From assembly GCF_004343705.1 (NCBI RefSeq), contig NZ_SKFH01000002.1, forward strand, positions 124,001 to 188,000: a DNA stretch of 64,000 nt, read 5' to 3'. The number at the start of each line of letters is the position of its first letter. The stretch's first letter is position 1. A program made the position numbers and the translations under genes. Below are positions 7,923 through 17,135 of this stretch, one piece after another. The stretch comes from Flaviaesturariibacter aridisoli (GTDB lineage: Bacteria > Bacteroidota > Bacteroidia > Chitinophagales > Chitinophagaceae). The notes below the pieces were generated by a model that saw only the letters and a list, made by a program, of their open reading frames with translations, was not told the DNA's origin and did no database searches.

Positions 7923-9332
7923 TTATTTTTCAAAAGTCCCTTCGGGCGCTCCAGCCGGATCGGGGCCCGGGGATGGGGCCTGCGCGCGGATGCGCCATTC
8001 ACGCGGGTAGTAGTTGTTGACGCGATTGGGCAGCACATTCATCCATCCAAGCGCTACACCCGCAAAGGTTGCCAGCTGCCAGCCCTTCGGGGCGTCGAGC
8101 GAGAGGTCCTGCCGCTGCAGAAAACGGATGGCGTTGTCGTAATCGAGGGGGCAGCGCAGCACTTCCTCCGATACGCGCGGGCTGAGTGCCAGCGCGGGGT
8201 CGGGCACCAGCTTGTCGCGGATCGGTTCGCCCAGCACCGTTCCGGCGCTCTGCAGGTAGAGTGCCGATTGAAGGATGACCAGGTCGGACACTGCATCTTC
8301 CGGAAAGGCAAACACACGCTGGCCGTGGCGCAGGAAGCGCAGGCCGTCCCCGTCCATCCAGCGGTGGAGGGCGGCGGATTCCTTTTGCGACAGCATTTCC
8401 AGGGATTTCACCTTGTGCCGCGGCGCCGTAGCGGCATCGCGCTTGCGAATGGCCGCCAGGAAAAAGCCCTCGCCTTTTATTTTATCCGGGTAGAACCGGT
8501 AGCCCCAGGCGCCGCGCGGCGACCGTATTTCTACAATACCGGCATCGGGGCGCTGCAAGGGAAGGGATTCGCAATCGAACGTTTCCATCAGCCAGTCGAG
8601 GATCGATTCGTCTTCTTCGGGCGAATAGGAGCAGGTGGAGTACAGGAGCAACCCGTCCTGCCTCAGCGCGGGCCAGGCGTCGGCGAGAATGCGCTGCTGG
8701 CGGCCCTGGCACAATTGCACGGCCGACGGGCTCCATTCGCCGATGGCTTCGGGATCGCGGCGGAACAGGCCCGAGCCGCTGCACGGAGCGTCCACCACCA
8801 GCACATCGAAAAAGCCTTCCAGCCGCGCGAAGTGCGCCGGGTCGTTGTTGCTGACCACCACATTACTGCCGCCCCATTTGGTCAGGTTTTCGGTGAGGAT
8901 CGCAGCGCGCGCCTTGATCACCTCGTTGCTCACAAGCAGGCTCCCTTCCGAGATCAGCGACTGCAGGTGCGTGCTTTTGCCACCCGGTGCTGCACAAAGG
9001 TCCAGCACCCGCAGGGGCTGTGTCACTTCGGCATGTTGCAGCAGCGCCTGCTCCAGGAACATGCTCGAAGCTTCCTGCACGTAGTAGGTGCCGGCGTGAA
9101 ACAGCGGATCGAACGTAAACGAAGGGCGGTGCTCCAGGTAGTAGCCATGCTGCGTCCAAGGTACGGCGCCGGCAAGCGGCAGGCCGTGGCCCCCTGTTCC
9201 GGATACCGGCTTGGCCGGGTTGAAGCGCACCGAGGTCACCTGTGCACCGGACTGGTGTACCGAAACGAACGCGTCCCGGTCGAAGCCGGGAACGCCCTCG
9301 AGCGACTGAAGCAAGGGTTCGGGAAGCTGCAT
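7923..9332 (-). CDS. rsmF: 16S rRNA m5C methyltransferase, RsmF/NOL1-NOP2-Sun type
   Basis: The start at 9332 (MQLPEPLLQS) lies just downstream of a TACTTTTG box; a longer frame would overlap that box. The 469-residue protein has the SAM-binding LCAAPGGKS (112-120), VVDAPCSG (Cys184, release cysteine) and STCSYSPEE (Cys234, nucleophile in the TCS motif), the two-cysteine arrangement of RNA m5C methyltransferases. The long C-terminal part after about residue 300 matches the PUA-like extension of RsmF/YebU. The exact target base is inferred from the family only. Confidence 0.85.
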   Translation of the reverse strand: MQLPEPLLQSLEGVPGFDRDAFVSVHQSGAQVTSVRFNPAKPVSGTGGHGLPLAGAVPWTQHGYYLEHRPSFTFDPLFHAGTYYVQEASSMFLEQALLQHAEVTQPLRVLDLCAAPGGKSTHLQSLISEGSLLVSNEVIKARAAILTENLTKWGGSNVVVSNNDPAHFARLEGFFDVLVVDAPCSGSGLFRRDPEAIGEWSPSAVQLCQGRQQRILADAWPALRQDGLLLYSTCSYSPEEDESILDWLMETFDCESLPLQRPDAGIVEIRSPRGAWGYRFYPDKIKGEGFFLAAIRKRDAATAPRHKVKSLEMLSQKESAALHRWMDGDGLRFLRHGQRVFAFPEDAVSDLVILQSALYLQSAGTVLGEPIRDKLVPDPALALSPRVSEEVLRCPLDYDNAIRFLQRQDLSLDAPKGWQLATFAGVALGWMNVLPNRVNNYYPREWRIRAQAPSPGPDPAGAPEGTFEK

Positions 9333-9337
9333 ACGTG

Positions 9338-9345
9338 CAAAAGTA
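9338..9345 (-). promoter_or_regulatory. -7 box of rsmF (TACTTTTG)
   Basis: Exact TAnnTTTG match on the minus strand, five bases before the chosen ATG at 9332. This favours the shorter start and a leaderless mRNA. Confidence 0.45.
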
Positions 9346-9403
9346 AGGGCCACCTTGCGGCAGCCCTTCGCTATTCTGAATTCCTTGTTTCCGGTTCACT
9401 AGG

Positions 9404-10957
9404 CTATAGGTTCTTGATCTCACCAATGAGGTCCTGCAGCACTTTCTTGGCATCGCCGAACAGCATCGACGTTTTCGGCTCAAAGAAAAGCTCGTTCTCG
9501 ATGCCGGCGTAGCCCGGCTTCATCGAGCGCTTGTTGACGATAACCGTTTTCGCCGCTTCCACTTCCAGGATGGGCATCCCGTAGATGGGCGAGGCCGTGT
9601 CCCGCTTGGCGGCGGGGTTGACTACGTCGTTGGCGCCGAGCACCAGCACCACGTCGGTGGTCGGAAACTCCTCGTTGGCCTGCTCCATTTCCTGCAGCTT
9701 CTCGTACGAAACGTCAGCTTCGGCCAGCAGCACGTTCATATGCCCGGGCATGCGGCCGGCCACGGGATGAATGGCGTACTTCACCTCCACGCCGCGCTCC
9801 TGCAGCATTTTTTCCAGCTCGTGACAGGCATGCTGCGCCTGCGCTACTGCAAGGCCGTAGCCGGGTACGATCATTACCTTGTTGGCATAGGCCATCACAA
9901 CCGCCGCATCAGCGAGCGAGATCTCTTTGACGTGTCCCTGGTCCTTGCCGGACCCTGCGCCAGCGGCTGTATTGTTGCCTCCGCCGAAAGAACCGATCAG
10001 CACGTTCTTCAGCGAGCGGTTCATGGCACGGCACATGAGGATCGTGAGCAATGTACCCGCGGCACCCACGAGGATACCTCCGGTGAGCATCACCTTATTA
10101 TCATACAGGAAGCCGCCGCAGGCCGCGGCCACACCCGTAAACGAGTTGAGCAGCGAGATCACCACCGGCATGTCGGCACCACCAATCGGCAGCACGAACA
10201 GCACGCCGTAGGCCAGCGAGAAAAAGAACAGCGTATAAAACAATACATACACGCTGGTGTTGATACGGAGGAAACTGAGCGGCCCCCGGATCACCACCCG
10301 GTTGGCCGTGTTGGTCAGGCCGCCCTCATCGATCGAAAAAGAGGTGCTGATGTTCGAGAGCAGGATGACCGCGATACCGACGATGGCAGCCAGCAGCGCA
10401 ATGTTCACGATGTGCTGCCCGCGGAACGAAAAGTCCTTGATCCGGCCATTGAGCTTGCCCCAGGCGATCATCGAGCCGGCAAAGGACACGGAGCCGATGA
10501 TGAGCCCGAGGAAGATCGTCACGAGCATGCCGTAGTTGACCGGCAGCCCCTCCGACAGCACCGAAGTGTCGCCGGGATCCTGCACGCGGATCACGAAGTG
10601 CTCGGCGAGAAAGTGGTTGAATTCGAGAATGGAAATGAGGGCCGCGCAGGCGCCGCCCATGCCGTTGAAGAGACTCACCATTTCGGGCATGGCGGTCATC
10701 TTTACGCGGCGTGCCATCAGCACACCGAGGATGCCACCCACCACGAGGGCGAGGAAGATCCAGGGCAGGTTGTGCAGCCCTTCGTCGGTATAGCGGTCGT
10801 GGTAAATAAAGATGGTGCCGAAGACAGCGAGGGTCATGCCGCCCGCCGCAATGAGATTGCCCTTACGGGCGCTCTCGGGGTGCGACAGCATCTTCAGGCC
10901 CAGGACAAAGGTGACGGAGGCGATCAGGTAGATTATCGTAAGCAGGCTCGGTTCCAT
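9404..10957 (-). CDS. pntB: NAD(P)+ transhydrogenase, beta subunit
   Basis: The 517-residue membrane protein has about nine hydrophobic segments in its first 300 residues. A soluble C-terminal NADP(H)-binding domain follows, with VPGYGLAVAQAQHA, GRMPGHMNVLLAEADV and the VLGANDVVNPAA motif. With the two alpha genes upstream it forms the proton-translocating enzyme that couples the proton gradient to NADPH production from NADH. The gene is last of a three-gene operon, five bases after the small alpha membrane subunit. It is slightly longer than the usual 460-480 residues because of a longer membrane/linker region. Confidence 0.95.
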   Translation of the reverse strand: MEPSLLTIIYLIASVTFVLGLKMLSHPESARKGNLIAAGGMTLAVFGTIFIYHDRYTDEGLHNLPWIFLALVVGGILGVLMARRVKMTAMPEMVSLFNGMGGACAALISILEFNHFLAEHFVIRVQDPGDTSVLSEGLPVNYGMLVTIFLGLIIGSVSFAGSMIAWGKLNGRIKDFSFRGQHIVNIALLAAIVGIAVILLSNISTSFSIDEGGLTNTANRVVIRGPLSFLRINTSVYVLFYTLFFFSLAYGVLFVLPIGGADMPVVISLLNSFTGVAAACGGFLYDNKVMLTGGILVGAAGTLLTILMCRAMNRSLKNVLIGSFGGGNNTAAGAGSGKDQGHVKEISLADAAVVMAYANKVMIVPGYGLAVAQAQHACHELEKMLQERGVEVKYAIHPVAGRMPGHMNVLLAEADVSYEKLQEMEQANEEFPTTDVVLVLGANDVVNPAAKRDTASPIYGMPILEVEAAKTVIVNKRSMKPGYAGIENELFFEPKTSMLFGDAKKVLQDLIGEIKNL

Positions 10958-10962
10958 GCGTG

Positions 10963-11277
10963 TTATTTCTTCTTTTTCGATTTGAACATTTCCAGCATCC
11001 GGTCGGTGACCACAAAGCCGCCGACAACGTTGAGCGTGCCCAGCACAACGGCCAGGAAGCCGAGCACGAGGGCGAAATAATTGTCGCTTTCAGCGCGGCC
11101 CATCACGATGATGGCGCCGATGATCACCACGCCGTGGATGGCGTTGGCGCCGCTCATCAGCGGGGTGTGCAGCACGCTGGGCACCCGGCCGATGATCTCG
11201 ATGCCGACGAAGATCATAAGGATGACGATGTAAAAAAGCTCGCGGTTATTGGAGATCCACTCCACTACTGTGTTCAT
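10963..11277 (-). CDS. pntAB: NAD(P)+ transhydrogenase, alpha subunit membrane part (alpha-2)
   Basis: The 104-residue protein has three or four hydrophobic helices (IVILMIFVGIEIIG, GVVIIGAIIVMG, FALVLGFLAVVLGTLNVVGGF). It corresponds to the C-terminal membrane domain of E. coli PntA, encoded here as a separate gene as in Rhodospirillum and many Bacteroidota. It ends in a short Lys-rich cytosolic tail. It lies between the NAD-binding alpha-1 gene and pntB. Confidence 0.93.
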   Translation of the reverse strand: MNTVVEWISNNRELFYIVILMIFVGIEIIGRVPSVLHTPLMSGANAIHGVVIIGAIIVMGRAESDNYFALVLGFLAVVLGTLNVVGGFVVTDRMLEMFKSKKKK

Positions 11278-11286
11278 ATGTCAATT

Positions 11287-11310
11287 TTCGGATTTCAGAA
11301 TTCAGATTTC
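11287..11310. repeat. Short intergenic repeat (GATTTCAGA type)
   Basis: GATTTCAGAATTCAGATTTC is internally repetitive and partly palindromic. It lies between the two alpha-subunit genes of the transhydrogenase operon. It resembles the TGATTTCTGATG words at 46586-46614. Confidence 0.35.
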
Positions 11311-11320
11311 TATGCGCTCG

Positions 11321-12439
11321 CTACACACCCTGCAGGGCACCGGCCACACGCTCGTGCAGCACTTCCCCCTCGTGGGTGACGCAGCTGCCCTTTACGAGAT
11401 CGTCTTCCCAGTTGAGGTGCAGGGCACCTTCTTCCGTGGTGATCAGCTGCAGGAAATTGAGGATGTTCTTTCCGTACAGCTTGCTCGCATCCGAAGGCAT
11501 CGAAGCCTGCAGGTTGCTGTCGCCCACGATGCGGATGCCGCGATGGTCGACGGTGGCGTTGTTTTTCGTAAAGGGGGTGTTGCCGCCGGTGGCCGCAGCA
11601 ATGTCGATGATGACCGATCCGGGACGCATGCGCTGCAGCGTTTCTTCGGTGATCAGCACCGGCGCCCGGCGGCCCGGAATCTGCGCGGTGGTGATGATGA
11701 TATCGGCTTTGGCAGCGCTGTCGGCGATCCGCTGTTGCTGCTTTTGCTTGTATTCGTCACTTTGCTCTACGGCGTAGCCGCCGGCTTTCGAAGCATCGGC
11801 TGCGCCTTCCACTTCCACGAACTTGGCGCCGAGGCTCATAACTTCTTCCTTCACCGCGGGGCGCGTGTCGAACACTTCCACCACGGCTCCGAGGCGGCGG
11901 GCGGTAGCGATCGCCTGCAGCCCGGCCACGCCGGCACCGAGGATGAGGATCTTCGCCGGGGCAATGGAGCCAGCGGCCGTCATGAACATGGGGAAGTAGC
12001 GGGGATACAGGTTGGCGGCCAGCAATACGGCCTTATAACCGGCGATGTTGGCCTGCGAGCTCAGCACGTCCATGCTCTGCGCCCGCGTAGTGCGGGGCAG
12101 CAGGTCGAGGCTGAAGGTGGTCACACCGGCCTCCTGCAATGCGCGGGCGCCGCCCGGATCGGCCAGGAGACCGAAAACACCAATGAGCACCTTGCCGTTT
12201 GCCGGCACCGATGCCGGGCGATGAATGGCCAGGAGAATATCCGATGCGGAAGCAACAGCATCCATTGTAGAAATACGGGCACCGGCGGCCTCGTAGTCGG
12301 CATCGGGAGCGTAAGCGGCGGCGCCCGCGCCCGTTTCCACCAGCACCGTGATCCCTTTTTTCACCAGGGCGGCCACCGCCTCGGGCAGCAGCGACACCCT
12401 TGTTTCCGGCGCCGGTTCTTTCAACACACCTATCGTCAT
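11321..12439 (-). CDS. pntAA: NAD(P)+ transhydrogenase, alpha subunit NAD-binding part (alpha-1)
   Basis: The 372-residue soluble protein resembles alanine dehydrogenase/PntA N-termini. MTIGVLKEPAPETRVSLLPE opens the AlaDH/PNT N-terminal domain. ILILGAGVAGLQAIATARRLG is the Rossmann fingerprint, and DIIITTAQIPGRRAP follows. It binds NADH and faces the cytosol, docking on the membrane subunits encoded downstream. First gene of the operon. No clear promoter box was found in the 100-bp upstream spacer. Confidence 0.95.
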   Translation of the reverse strand: MTIGVLKEPAPETRVSLLPEAVAALVKKGITVLVETGAGAAAYAPDADYEAAGARISTMDAVASASDILLAIHRPASVPANGKVLIGVFGLLADPGGARALQEAGVTTFSLDLLPRTTRAQSMDVLSSQANIAGYKAVLLAANLYPRYFPMFMTAAGSIAPAKILILGAGVAGLQAIATARRLGAVVEVFDTRPAVKEEVMSLGAKFVEVEGAADASKAGGYAVEQSDEYKQKQQQRIADSAAKADIIITTAQIPGRRAPVLITEETLQRMRPGSVIIDIAAATGGNTPFTKNNATVDHRGIRIVGDSNLQASMPSDASKLYGKNILNFLQLITTEEGALHLNWEDDLVKGSCVTHEGEVLHERVAGALQGV

Positions 12440-12541
12440 AGCGTTTTTGTTTTCGTTGCCCGCGTAAGGTAAAGAAAAATTGGCCCCGCCTCCCGGAACG
12501 CAGCACTTCGGCCCGATTATGTTTACGAAATCGTTCCCGGT

Positions 12542-13333
12542 CTAATAGCGGATACTGAAATGACGGGGCACCTTGAATTCATCGCGGAAGAACACAAAGC
12601 CGAGGAAGAAAAGGTCCACCGTGCAGCGCACGCGGGGATGTGCCTTGATCTCGGCCCAGGCCCGTTCCATATCGGCACTCCAGTGAATATCGTCGAACAC
12701 AAGGATGCTGTCGTTGCCGCAATGCTCCAGCAGCTGCGTGAAGTAACGGATCGTGGGCTCATAGCGGTGGTTGCCGTCCACAAAGGCCAGGTCCACCTGC
12801 TCCAGCCGCGAAAGCAGCGCGGGCAGCACCGTATCGAAGTTGCCCTGGTGCAGCTGTGCGCGTGCGCCCAGCGCCTCGAGGTTGCGACGCGCTACCTGGT
12901 GGATCTCGCTGCTGCCCTCGATGGAATGCACGGTACTTGCTCCGCCCTTGACGAGGTACGCTGTGGTAACGCCCAGCGACGTACCCAGCTCCACAATGGT
13001 AGCGGGACGATAGTGCCGTACAAGGCGGTAGAGCAGCTGACCGTATTTACACGGTTTGACGGCCGTACGGGCGAGCTGGGCCACGGTGCGCTGCTTCGCG
13101 GCACCCGTGCGCGAACCGGCGCCGAGGTCTTCCACCGTCAGTTCCGTGCGGTCGCTGCGCAGCTGGTAGCGCAGGTGCTCCACTTCGGCCGGCACGCCGT
13201 AGCGGCTGTAGTCGTTGAGCACATTCCGGATAAAGCTGTAGATAAAAGGCGAGTGCATGCCGTGCCCCTTACCGTTCATCGCAGTCAGGTAATAGCGCAG
13301 GTATTTTACGGCCAGTATTGGAGCGGAGTACAT
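12542..13333 (-). CDS. Class I SAM-dependent methyltransferase (O-methyltransferase-like)
   Basis: The 263-residue protein shows SAM motif I in VELGTSLGVTTAYL, motif II in VHSIEGSSEIHQVARRN and the motif IV-like LAFVDGNHRYEPTIRYF. This order resembles the Methyltransf_24 / caffeoyl-CoA O-methyltransferase group. The N-terminal 60 residues (GKGHGMHSPFIYSFIRNVLND) are a conserved lead-in seen in Bacteroidota homologues. The substrate cannot be read from the sequence. It lies 9 bp downstream of folA on the same strand and may be the third gene of a thyA-folA unit. Confidence 0.8.
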   Translation of the reverse strand: MYSAPILAVKYLRYYLTAMNGKGHGMHSPFIYSFIRNVLNDYSRYGVPAEVEHLRYQLRSDRTELTVEDLGAGSRTGAAKQRTVAQLARTAVKPCKYGQLLYRLVRHYRPATIVELGTSLGVTTAYLVKGGASTVHSIEGSSEIHQVARRNLEALGARAQLHQGNFDTVLPALLSRLEQVDLAFVDGNHRYEPTIRYFTQLLEHCGNDSILVFDDIHWSADMERAWAEIKAHPRVRCTVDLFFLGFVFFRDEFKVPRHFSIRY

Positions 13334-13342
13334 CCGGGATTC

Positions 13343-13846
13343 TTATAGTTCTGAGGATTGAGAAGCACGCTCCCACAGCTGGAAGCTATGGCGCGGCGTG
13401 TCGCCTTCCGCCTCCACCACGTGTTCGTTTACCAGGTACCACTCGGGGCCGAGCTCGGGAAAGAAGGCATCGCCGTCATACCTCTTATAGATGCGGGTCA
13501 GGTACACACGGTCGGCCTGCGGCAGGGCGCTGCGAAAGATCTCCGCGCCACCGATAAGAAACAGCTCGTTGACGGAGCGTCGCTGGGCCGCTTCCAGCGC
13601 GGCCCCGAGCGAATGCACGGTCTCTACGCCTTCGTGCCGCCACTCCGGGTTGCGGGTGATGACGATGCTGTGGCGGCCCGGCAGCGGTTTCCCGATCGAC
13701 TCGAAGGTCTTACGACCCATGAGGATCGGCATGCCCCAGGTGAGGTTCTTGAAATATTTCAGGTCGCCAGGAAGCCGCCAGGGCAGCTCGTTGTTGATCC
13801 CGATCACGTTGGCCTCGTCGGCGGCCACCAGCAGGCTCAGCGTCAT
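13343..13846 (-). CDS. folA: Dihydrofolate reductase
   Basis: The 167-residue enzyme reduces dihydrofolate to tetrahydrofolate with [20 protein letters not shown] contains the active-site Asp28, GRKTFESIG (44-52) contacts NADPH, and GGAEIF is the second cofactor motif. The start overlaps the thyA stop (ATGA), showing translational coupling. A longer in-frame reading runs back into thyA but has no coding character. ThyA produces the dihydrofolate that this enzyme recycles. Confidence 0.96.
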   Translation of the reverse strand: MTLSLLVAADEANVIGINNELPWRLPGDLKYFKNLTWGMPILMGRKTFESIGKPLPGRHSIVITRNPEWRHEGVETVHSLGAALEAAQRRSVNELFLIGGAEIFRSALPQADRVYLTRIYKRYDGDAFFPELGPEWYLVNEHVVEAEGDTPRHSFQLWERASQSSEL

Positions 13847-14637
13847 ACGGCAACCGGGGCTTTGATGGCGGGATGGCTCTGGTAATTTTCGAGCGTGAAG
13901 TCTTCGTAGCGGAAGGCGAACAGGTCGGTCACCGCCGGGTTGAGCCGCATCACGGGCGGCGGGAAGGGCGCTCGCTGCAGCTGTGTCTGTACCTGCTCCA
14001 AGTGATTCTGGTAGATGTGCACGTCGCCAAAGGTATGGATGAAGTCGCCGGGTTGCAGGCCGGTCACCTGCGCCATCATCATCGTAAGCAACGCATAGGA
14101 AGCGATGTTGAACGGAACGCCCAGGAACACGTCGGCCGAGCGCTGGTAGAGCTGGCAGGACAACTTTCCTTCGCTCACATAAAATTGAAACAGCGCGTGG
14201 CAGGGCATCAGCGCCATTTTGGGCAGGTCGGCCACGTTCCAGGCACTCACCAGCATGCGCCGGCTGTCGGGGTTGGTCCGGATCTGCTGCAGCACATCCT
14301 TGACCTGGTCGTGCACGGTGCCGTCGGCGCCTTCCCAGCTGCGCCACTGCTTGCCGTAAACGGGACCAAGCTCGCCGTCGGGGGCGGCCCATTCGTCCCA
14401 GATCGACACACCATGTTCCTTGAGGTACGCTGTGTTGGTGCTTCCCTGCAAAAACCAGAGCAGCTCATAGATGATGCTTTTGAGGTGCACTTTCTTGGTG
14501 GTCACCAGCGGAAAGCCCTCCTGCAGGTTGAAGCGCATCTGGTAACCAAAGGTGCTGATGGTGCCCGTGCCGGTGCGGTCGCTTTTAGCAACGCCGTTGG
14601 CCAAGATATGCCGCAAAAGGTCGTGGTAGGACTGCAT
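13843..14637 (-). CDS. thyA: Thymidylate synthase
   Basis: The 264 residues equal the length of E. coli ThyA. The enzyme methylates dUMP using methylenetetrahydrofolate. The catalytic Cys is in [14 protein letters not shown], the phosphate-binding arginines in [22 protein letters not shown], and the N-terminal [19 protein letters not shown] is intact. It overlaps folA by four bases. A TPR-protein gene precedes it on the same strand after 48 bp. Confidence 0.97.
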   Translation of the reverse strand: MQSYHDLLRHILANGVAKSDRTGTGTISTFGYQMRFNLQEGFPLVTTKKVHLKSIIYELLWFLQGSTNTAYLKEHGVSIWDEWAAPDGELGPVYGKQWRSWEGADGTVHDQVKDVLQQIRTNPDSRRMLVSAWNVADLPKMALMPCHALFQFYVSEGKLSCQLYQRSADVFLGVPFNIASYALLTMMMAQVTGLQPGDFIHTFGDVHIYQNHLEQVQTQLQRAPFPPPVMRLNPAVTDLFAFRYEDFTLENYQSHPAIKAPVAV

Positions 14638-14685
14638 GGCCGCAAGTTAAGCACCGCTGCCCGTTCGGCGGCAGCGGGAAAGGGC

Positions 14686-15732
14686 TCATTTATCCACGTT
14701 CCGCGGCCAGCTATAGCCGTTCAGCCAGTCGCGGAAGGCGGTTACGGCTTCTTTGTGCTGGCTCAGCCAGGCGGCGTTGGCGCTGTCGTTTTCGGAGGAG
14801 CAGGCCAGGTGGGCCCAGGCTTCGAGGTGACCGGCCTTTTCGAGGTCGGCCAGCAACGGGGCGTAAAAGCGCCAGCCGAAGCCGCGGTCTTCCTTGCGGG
14901 GTACGGACAGAGACGCGATGGCGCCGCTCATGATCAGGCGGATCCGGTCGGCATGCGCATCGTTCTTGTGTCCGCTCATCACAGTGGCGGCTGTCAGGCT
15001 CATCAGCAGGTGCACCCGGCTGAACTCGTTGTTCTTTTTCTTGTCTTTTTCCGAAGGCATGAATACGGAGATACTGATGTTCTTTTCGTCCTTCTGCTCC
15101 ACGCCCGCACCCAACAGTCGATCGAGACGCTGCAGGGCCGCGGTGGCCCGCTCGCCGCGCTGCTCCAGGGCGAGGAAAAAGGCGGTAGCCAGCAGGCTGT
15201 ATACGGGGTTGGCGGACTCCTGGAGGCGGGCCAACAGGTTGTGCGAGCCGGGATGGTAAGGATTGCGCGCAAGGGCATGCGCGAGGTCGGCTTCGGCATC
15301 ATCGGTCTTATTCTGCTGTGCATAGCTCACCGCCCGGTTGAAATACAATATATAGGAGTCGGGATTTTTCCGGATGCCCTTTGTATAAATACGGACCGCC
15401 TCATCGCCCTGGCCCTGGTAGTCGAGCAGGGTGCCGTAAAGCACATACACGAGACGTGCCGCCGAATCGGGATGCTCCCGGAGCACGAAGTCGCAAAGGG
15501 CCGCGGCATCGGCGTAGCGCTTAAGCTCGGTCAGCGTCAGGGCTTTTTCGTAGTTGGCCAGGTAGTGCTTCGGATCCAGCCGGAGTGCCGAATCGTATTT
15601 GAGAATCGCTTCCTCGAGGTAGCCGCGGTCGTGGAGGTCCACGCCGTCGTTGATGTAGCGCGATGCGGCGTCCTGGCTGCGAGCAGTAAAGAGCAGGCAG
15701 CAAAAAAGAATCATGCAGATGGTTGGCTTCAT
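14686..15732 (-). CDS. Exported tetratricopeptide-repeat protein
   Basis: The 348-residue protein has a signal peptide (about 1-19). Tandem TPR helices follow: YINDGVDLHDRGYLEEAILKY, LANYEKALTLTELKRYADAA, YILYFNRAVSYAQQNKTDDA and SHNLLARLQ. The C-terminal half (after about 190) is predicted alpha-helical without a recognised domain. TPRs are protein-protein scaffolds, so this is probably a periplasmic assembly or sensing factor. It is upstream of thyA, with divergent transcription towards the cytochrome gene. Function unknown. Confidence 0.75.
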   Translation of the reverse strand: MKPTICMILFCCLLFTARSQDAASRYINDGVDLHDRGYLEEAILKYDSALRLDPKHYLANYEKALTLTELKRYADAAALCDFVLREHPDSAARLVYVLYGTLLDYQGQGDEAVRIYTKGIRKNPDSYILYFNRAVSYAQQNKTDDAEADLAHALARNPYHPGSHNLLARLQESANPVYSLLATAFFLALEQRGERATAALQRLDRLLGAGVEQKDEKNISISVFMPSEKDKKKNNEFSRVHLLMSLTAATVMSGHKNDAHADRIRLIMSGAIASLSVPRKEDRGFGWRFYAPLLADLEKAGHLEAWAHLACSSENDSANAAWLSQHKEAVTAFRDWLNGYSWPRNVDK

Positions 15733-15828
15733 GACCTAAAAATAAGCGAACTGGTGCAGGCAAGCAACCGCTCCTTTCCCTTCCCCGTATATAGCTACGT
15801 TCCCATCCGCGGGCCAATCAAAACGCAC

Positions 15829-16203
15829 ATGAAAAAAACGCTGCTCCTTACGTTCCTGTCCGCCGCCGTACTGGCGGGCGCCTTTTCCTGCTCCCATTCA
15901 AAAAAGGAAGCTCTGAACGGACTTTGCAATGCGTCCGGAAGTTCGTACAGCGCGCATATCCTCCCGGTGCTTCAGAATAGCTGCTACAGTTGCCACAGCG
16001 CCGCCAACGCCGACGCACAGGGCAGTCGCCGCATTCTCGAAGGACACGCCAACGTCCTCATCTACGTACAGAACGGGCTCCTGATGAGCGCCATCCGCCA
16101 CGAAGCCCCCGCTTCGTTCATGCCCAAAAACGGACCCATGCTCGACGACTGCACGATCGCCCGCTTCCAGGCCTGGGTCGATGCAGGCGCTCCCAACAAC
16201 TAA
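15829..16203 (+). CDS. Small lipoprotein c-type cytochrome
   Basis: The 124-residue protein has a signal peptide ending in the lipobox AFSC (lipidated Cys21), so it is anchored to a membrane on the periplasmic side. A single haem-binding CYSCH (52-56) follows, and a distal Met in SFMPKNG is a possible axial ligand. ILPVLQNSCYSCH is typical of the cytochrome domains that precede DUF5777 and YceI genes in Bacteroidota. The next gene begins 14 bp after its stop, so an operon is likely. It probably carries electrons, but donor and acceptor are unknown. Confidence 0.85.
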   Translation: MKKTLLLTFLSAAVLAGAFSCSHSKKEALNGLCNASGSSYSAHILPVLQNSCYSCHSAANADAQGSRRILEGHANVLIYVQNGLLMSAIRHEAPASFMPKNGPMLDDCTIARFQAWVDAGAPNN

Positions 16204-16217
16204 ATCGCAGCACACCC

Positions 16218-17135
16218 ATGCATCCACGCTTACGAACCCTGTTTGCCTTCGTGTTGATCGCCCACGCCGCCCGCGGGCAGGACAACCTCGATTCGCTGAT
16301 GACCGCGCAAAAGACTACCGATCCGCCGCAACTTACCTATGTAACGGGCACGTTCAAGGGCACCCGTATCATCCATCTCCATTCGGTAGAAAAGGCCGCG
16401 CCCGGCACCCTGCAGTTGCTGATCCAGCACCGCTTCGGCGCGGTTAACGGTGGGGGCTACGAGTTCTTCGGCCTCGACCAGGCCACGATGCGCTTCGCCC
16501 TTGAATACGGACTGAACCGCCACCTCGCGCTGGGCATCGGCCGCAGTACCCTTGAAAAAAATTTTGACGGCTACGCCAAGGTCAGCCTGCTGCAGCAGGC
16601 GCGCGGCGCCAAGCCCGTGCCGGTGAGTCTCGTCTACTTCGGCTCGGTGGTGCTGCGTGGTCTCAAAGACCTGCCCGGAGAAAAGAACGGCCCCCACCAC
16701 CGCCTCACCTACACCCACCAATTGCTGCTGGCCCGCAAGCTGTCGGAGCGCTTCTCGATCGAGCTGGCACCCACCTTCATCCACAAAAACCAGGTGGACT
16801 ATAACGCCGATCCAAACAACCTGTTCGCTATCGGCGTGGGCGCGCGCGTCAAGCTTACGAAGCGCATCGCCTTCAATGTCGAGTACATCGACCGGGTGCC
16901 GCCGGAGCACTCCTCACCCTCCTTCAACAAGTATTTCAACTCGTTTTCCCTAGGCTTCGACATCGAAACCGGCGGGCACGTATTCCAGCTGCATCTCACC
17001 AACTCCCTGGCCATGGTGGAAAAGGGATTTATAACAGAAACTTCTGAAAGTTGGGGCAACGGTGGGATACATTTGGGCTTCAATATTTCACGCGACTTCG
17101 TGCTGAAGCGCGGTAAAAAGAAAAACACATGGTAA
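16218..17135 (+). CDS. DUF5777 family beta-barrel protein
   Basis: The 305-residue exported protein has a signal peptide (about 1-20). Alternating amphipathic strands end in aromatic residues, as expected of an outer-membrane barrel (GTLQLLIQHRFGAVNGG, FALEYGLNRHLALGIG, LQLHLTNSLAM). The start at 16218 is the first ATG after the cytochrome stop. DUF5777 proteins commonly sit between a cytochrome and a YceI protein. The last codons overlap the YceI start by 7 bp. The transport or structural role is unknown. Confidence 0.8.
   Translation: MHPRLRTLFAFVLIAHAARGQDNLDSLMTAQKTTDPPQLTYVTGTFKGTRIIHLHSVEKAAPGTLQLLIQHRFGAVNGGGYEFFGLDQATMRFALEYGLNRHLALGIGRSTLEKNFDGYAKVSLLQQARGAKPVPVSLVYFGSVVLRGLKDLPGEKNGPHHRLTYTHQLLLARKLSERFSIELAPTFIHKNQVDYNADPNNLFAIGVGARVKLTKRIAFNVEYIDRVPPEHSSPSFNKYFNSFSLGFDIETGGHVFQLHLTNSLAMVEKGFITETSESWGNGGIHLGFNISRDFVLKRGKKKNTW

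Noticed and set aside
13873-16203. 776-residue plus-strand frame ending in the cytochrome
   Set aside because: The first about 650 residues are antisense to thyA and the TPR gene. Only the last 124 residues, from the ATG at 15829, have a signal peptide and a haem motif.
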